From assembly GCA_020741375.1 (NCBI GenBank), contig DYZF01000240.1, forward strand, positions 1 to 6,336: 6,336 nt of DNA. Direction: 5' to 3'. The notes under the pieces are model-generated. The model did not search any database and was not told where the DNA came from. It saw only the letters and a list, made by a program, of their open reading frames with translations. Source of the stretch: Tessaracoccus flavescens. Lineage in GTDB: Bacteria; Actinomycetota; Actinomycetes; Propionibacteriales; Propionibacteriaceae. Shown in pieces: positions 6,088 through 6,336 of the stretch (position 1 is the first letter of the stretch; each line of letters opens with the position of its first letter). The position numbers and the translations under genes are program-made.

Positions 6088-6336
6088 GATTCCTCCAGTT
6101 CTCGGACGGCGCGGGCGTCGGCGGCTCGCTGGGCCAACTGGTCGTCGGCGGGGTAACCCACCTCTTCCAGCGTGAGGCCGAGCGCGGGCATGACGAACAC
6201 GTCGGTGTGGCGGGTGCGGCTCGCCGCGACCCCTTCCAGCCAGGCAAGGCTCCGGTTACCGCGGCCCACCGCCGTCAGCGCGCCCACCAGCGATCGCACC
6301 ATCGAGTGACAGAACGCGTCGGCGAGCAGGTGCACC
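6084..6336 (-). CDS. truA: tRNA pseudouridine synthase A, C-terminal part (5' truncated by window edge)
   Basis: TruA isomerises uridines at positions 38-40 of the tRNA anticodon stem-loop to pseudouridine. Only the last 83 codons are present, read on the minus strand and continuing past 6336; the GTG at 6335 is an internal valine, not a start. The segment ADAFCHSMVRSLVGALTAVGRG is the conserved TruA stretch normally written as F-x-x-x-MVR-x-x-VG-x-L-x-x-VG, and GLTLEEVGYP near the end is the typical terminal strand. The catalytic Asp lies in the missing N-terminal half. Its TGA stop overlaps the GTG start of the downstream methyltransferase, so the two RNA-modification genes are likely co-translated. 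In actinobacteria truA often follows rpoA-rplQ, but that lies outside this window. Confidence 0.88.
   Translation of the reverse strand, partial: VHLLADAFCHSMVRSLVGALTAVGRGNRSLAWLEGVAASRTRHTDVFVMPALGLTLEEVGYPADDQLAQRAADARAVRELEES
6091..6096 (-). promoter_or_regulatory. Ribosome binding site for the GTG-started methyltransferase
   Basis: On the minus strand GGAGGA stands three to four bases before the GTG at 6087. It lies inside the last codons of truA. It decides the non-ATG start, since no in-frame ATG with comparable upstream purines lies nearby. Confidence 0.7.

Noticed and set aside
5447..6247. A 266-codon minus-strand open frame overlapping the methyltransferase and truA
   Set aside because: It is a shifted frame of two recognised genes and is Arg-rich with no motif.

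Overview
The window is high-GC DNA (strong G/C third-position bias, TGA stops, GTG starts, long shadow ORFs in other frames) and reads as a chromosomal segment of an actinobacterium. The superoxide dismutase closely resembles propionibacterial and corynebacterial enzymes as I remember them, so a member of the Propionibacteriaceae is a reasonable but unproven guess. I see no rRNA, tRNA, CRISPR array, insertion sequence or phage gene.

Positions 1-2973 (+ strand) are an ABC importer operon. It holds the 3' end of one substrate-binding protein gene, a complete second substrate-binding lipoprotein paralogous to it, a LivH/BMP-type permease and an ATPase that overlaps the permease by one base. The set matches the PF04392-type importers, of which pneumococcal TrpXYZ is the best-known example, so an aromatic amino acid or similar small solute is the most likely cargo. 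Two tandem binding proteins feeding one permease/ATPase pair is the notable point.

Positions 2984-4725 (+ strand) hold a GT4-type glycosyltransferase and a small unrecognised protein with a transglutaminase-like Cys-His-Asp arrangement. The two reading frames overlap as ATGA and are probably translationally coupled. The glycosyltransferase has no Shine-Dalgarno sequence but has a TAATCT box seven bases before its ATG, which suggests a leaderless transcript starting on the ATPase stop codon. This pair is the least understood part of the window.

Positions 4736-4766 form a strong hairpin terminator between convergent genes. To its right everything is on the minus strand: a Mn-type superoxide dismutase (4783-5391) with its own likely promoter, an RsmC-like methyltransferase (5488-6087, GTG start), and the C-terminal part of tRNA pseudouridine synthase TruA running off the window edge. 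The truA stop and the methyltransferase start overlap as GTGA. Apart from the glycosyltransferase/transglutaminase-like pair and the duplicated binding proteins, the region looks like ordinary chromosome. I do not see a clear new defence or mobile system.
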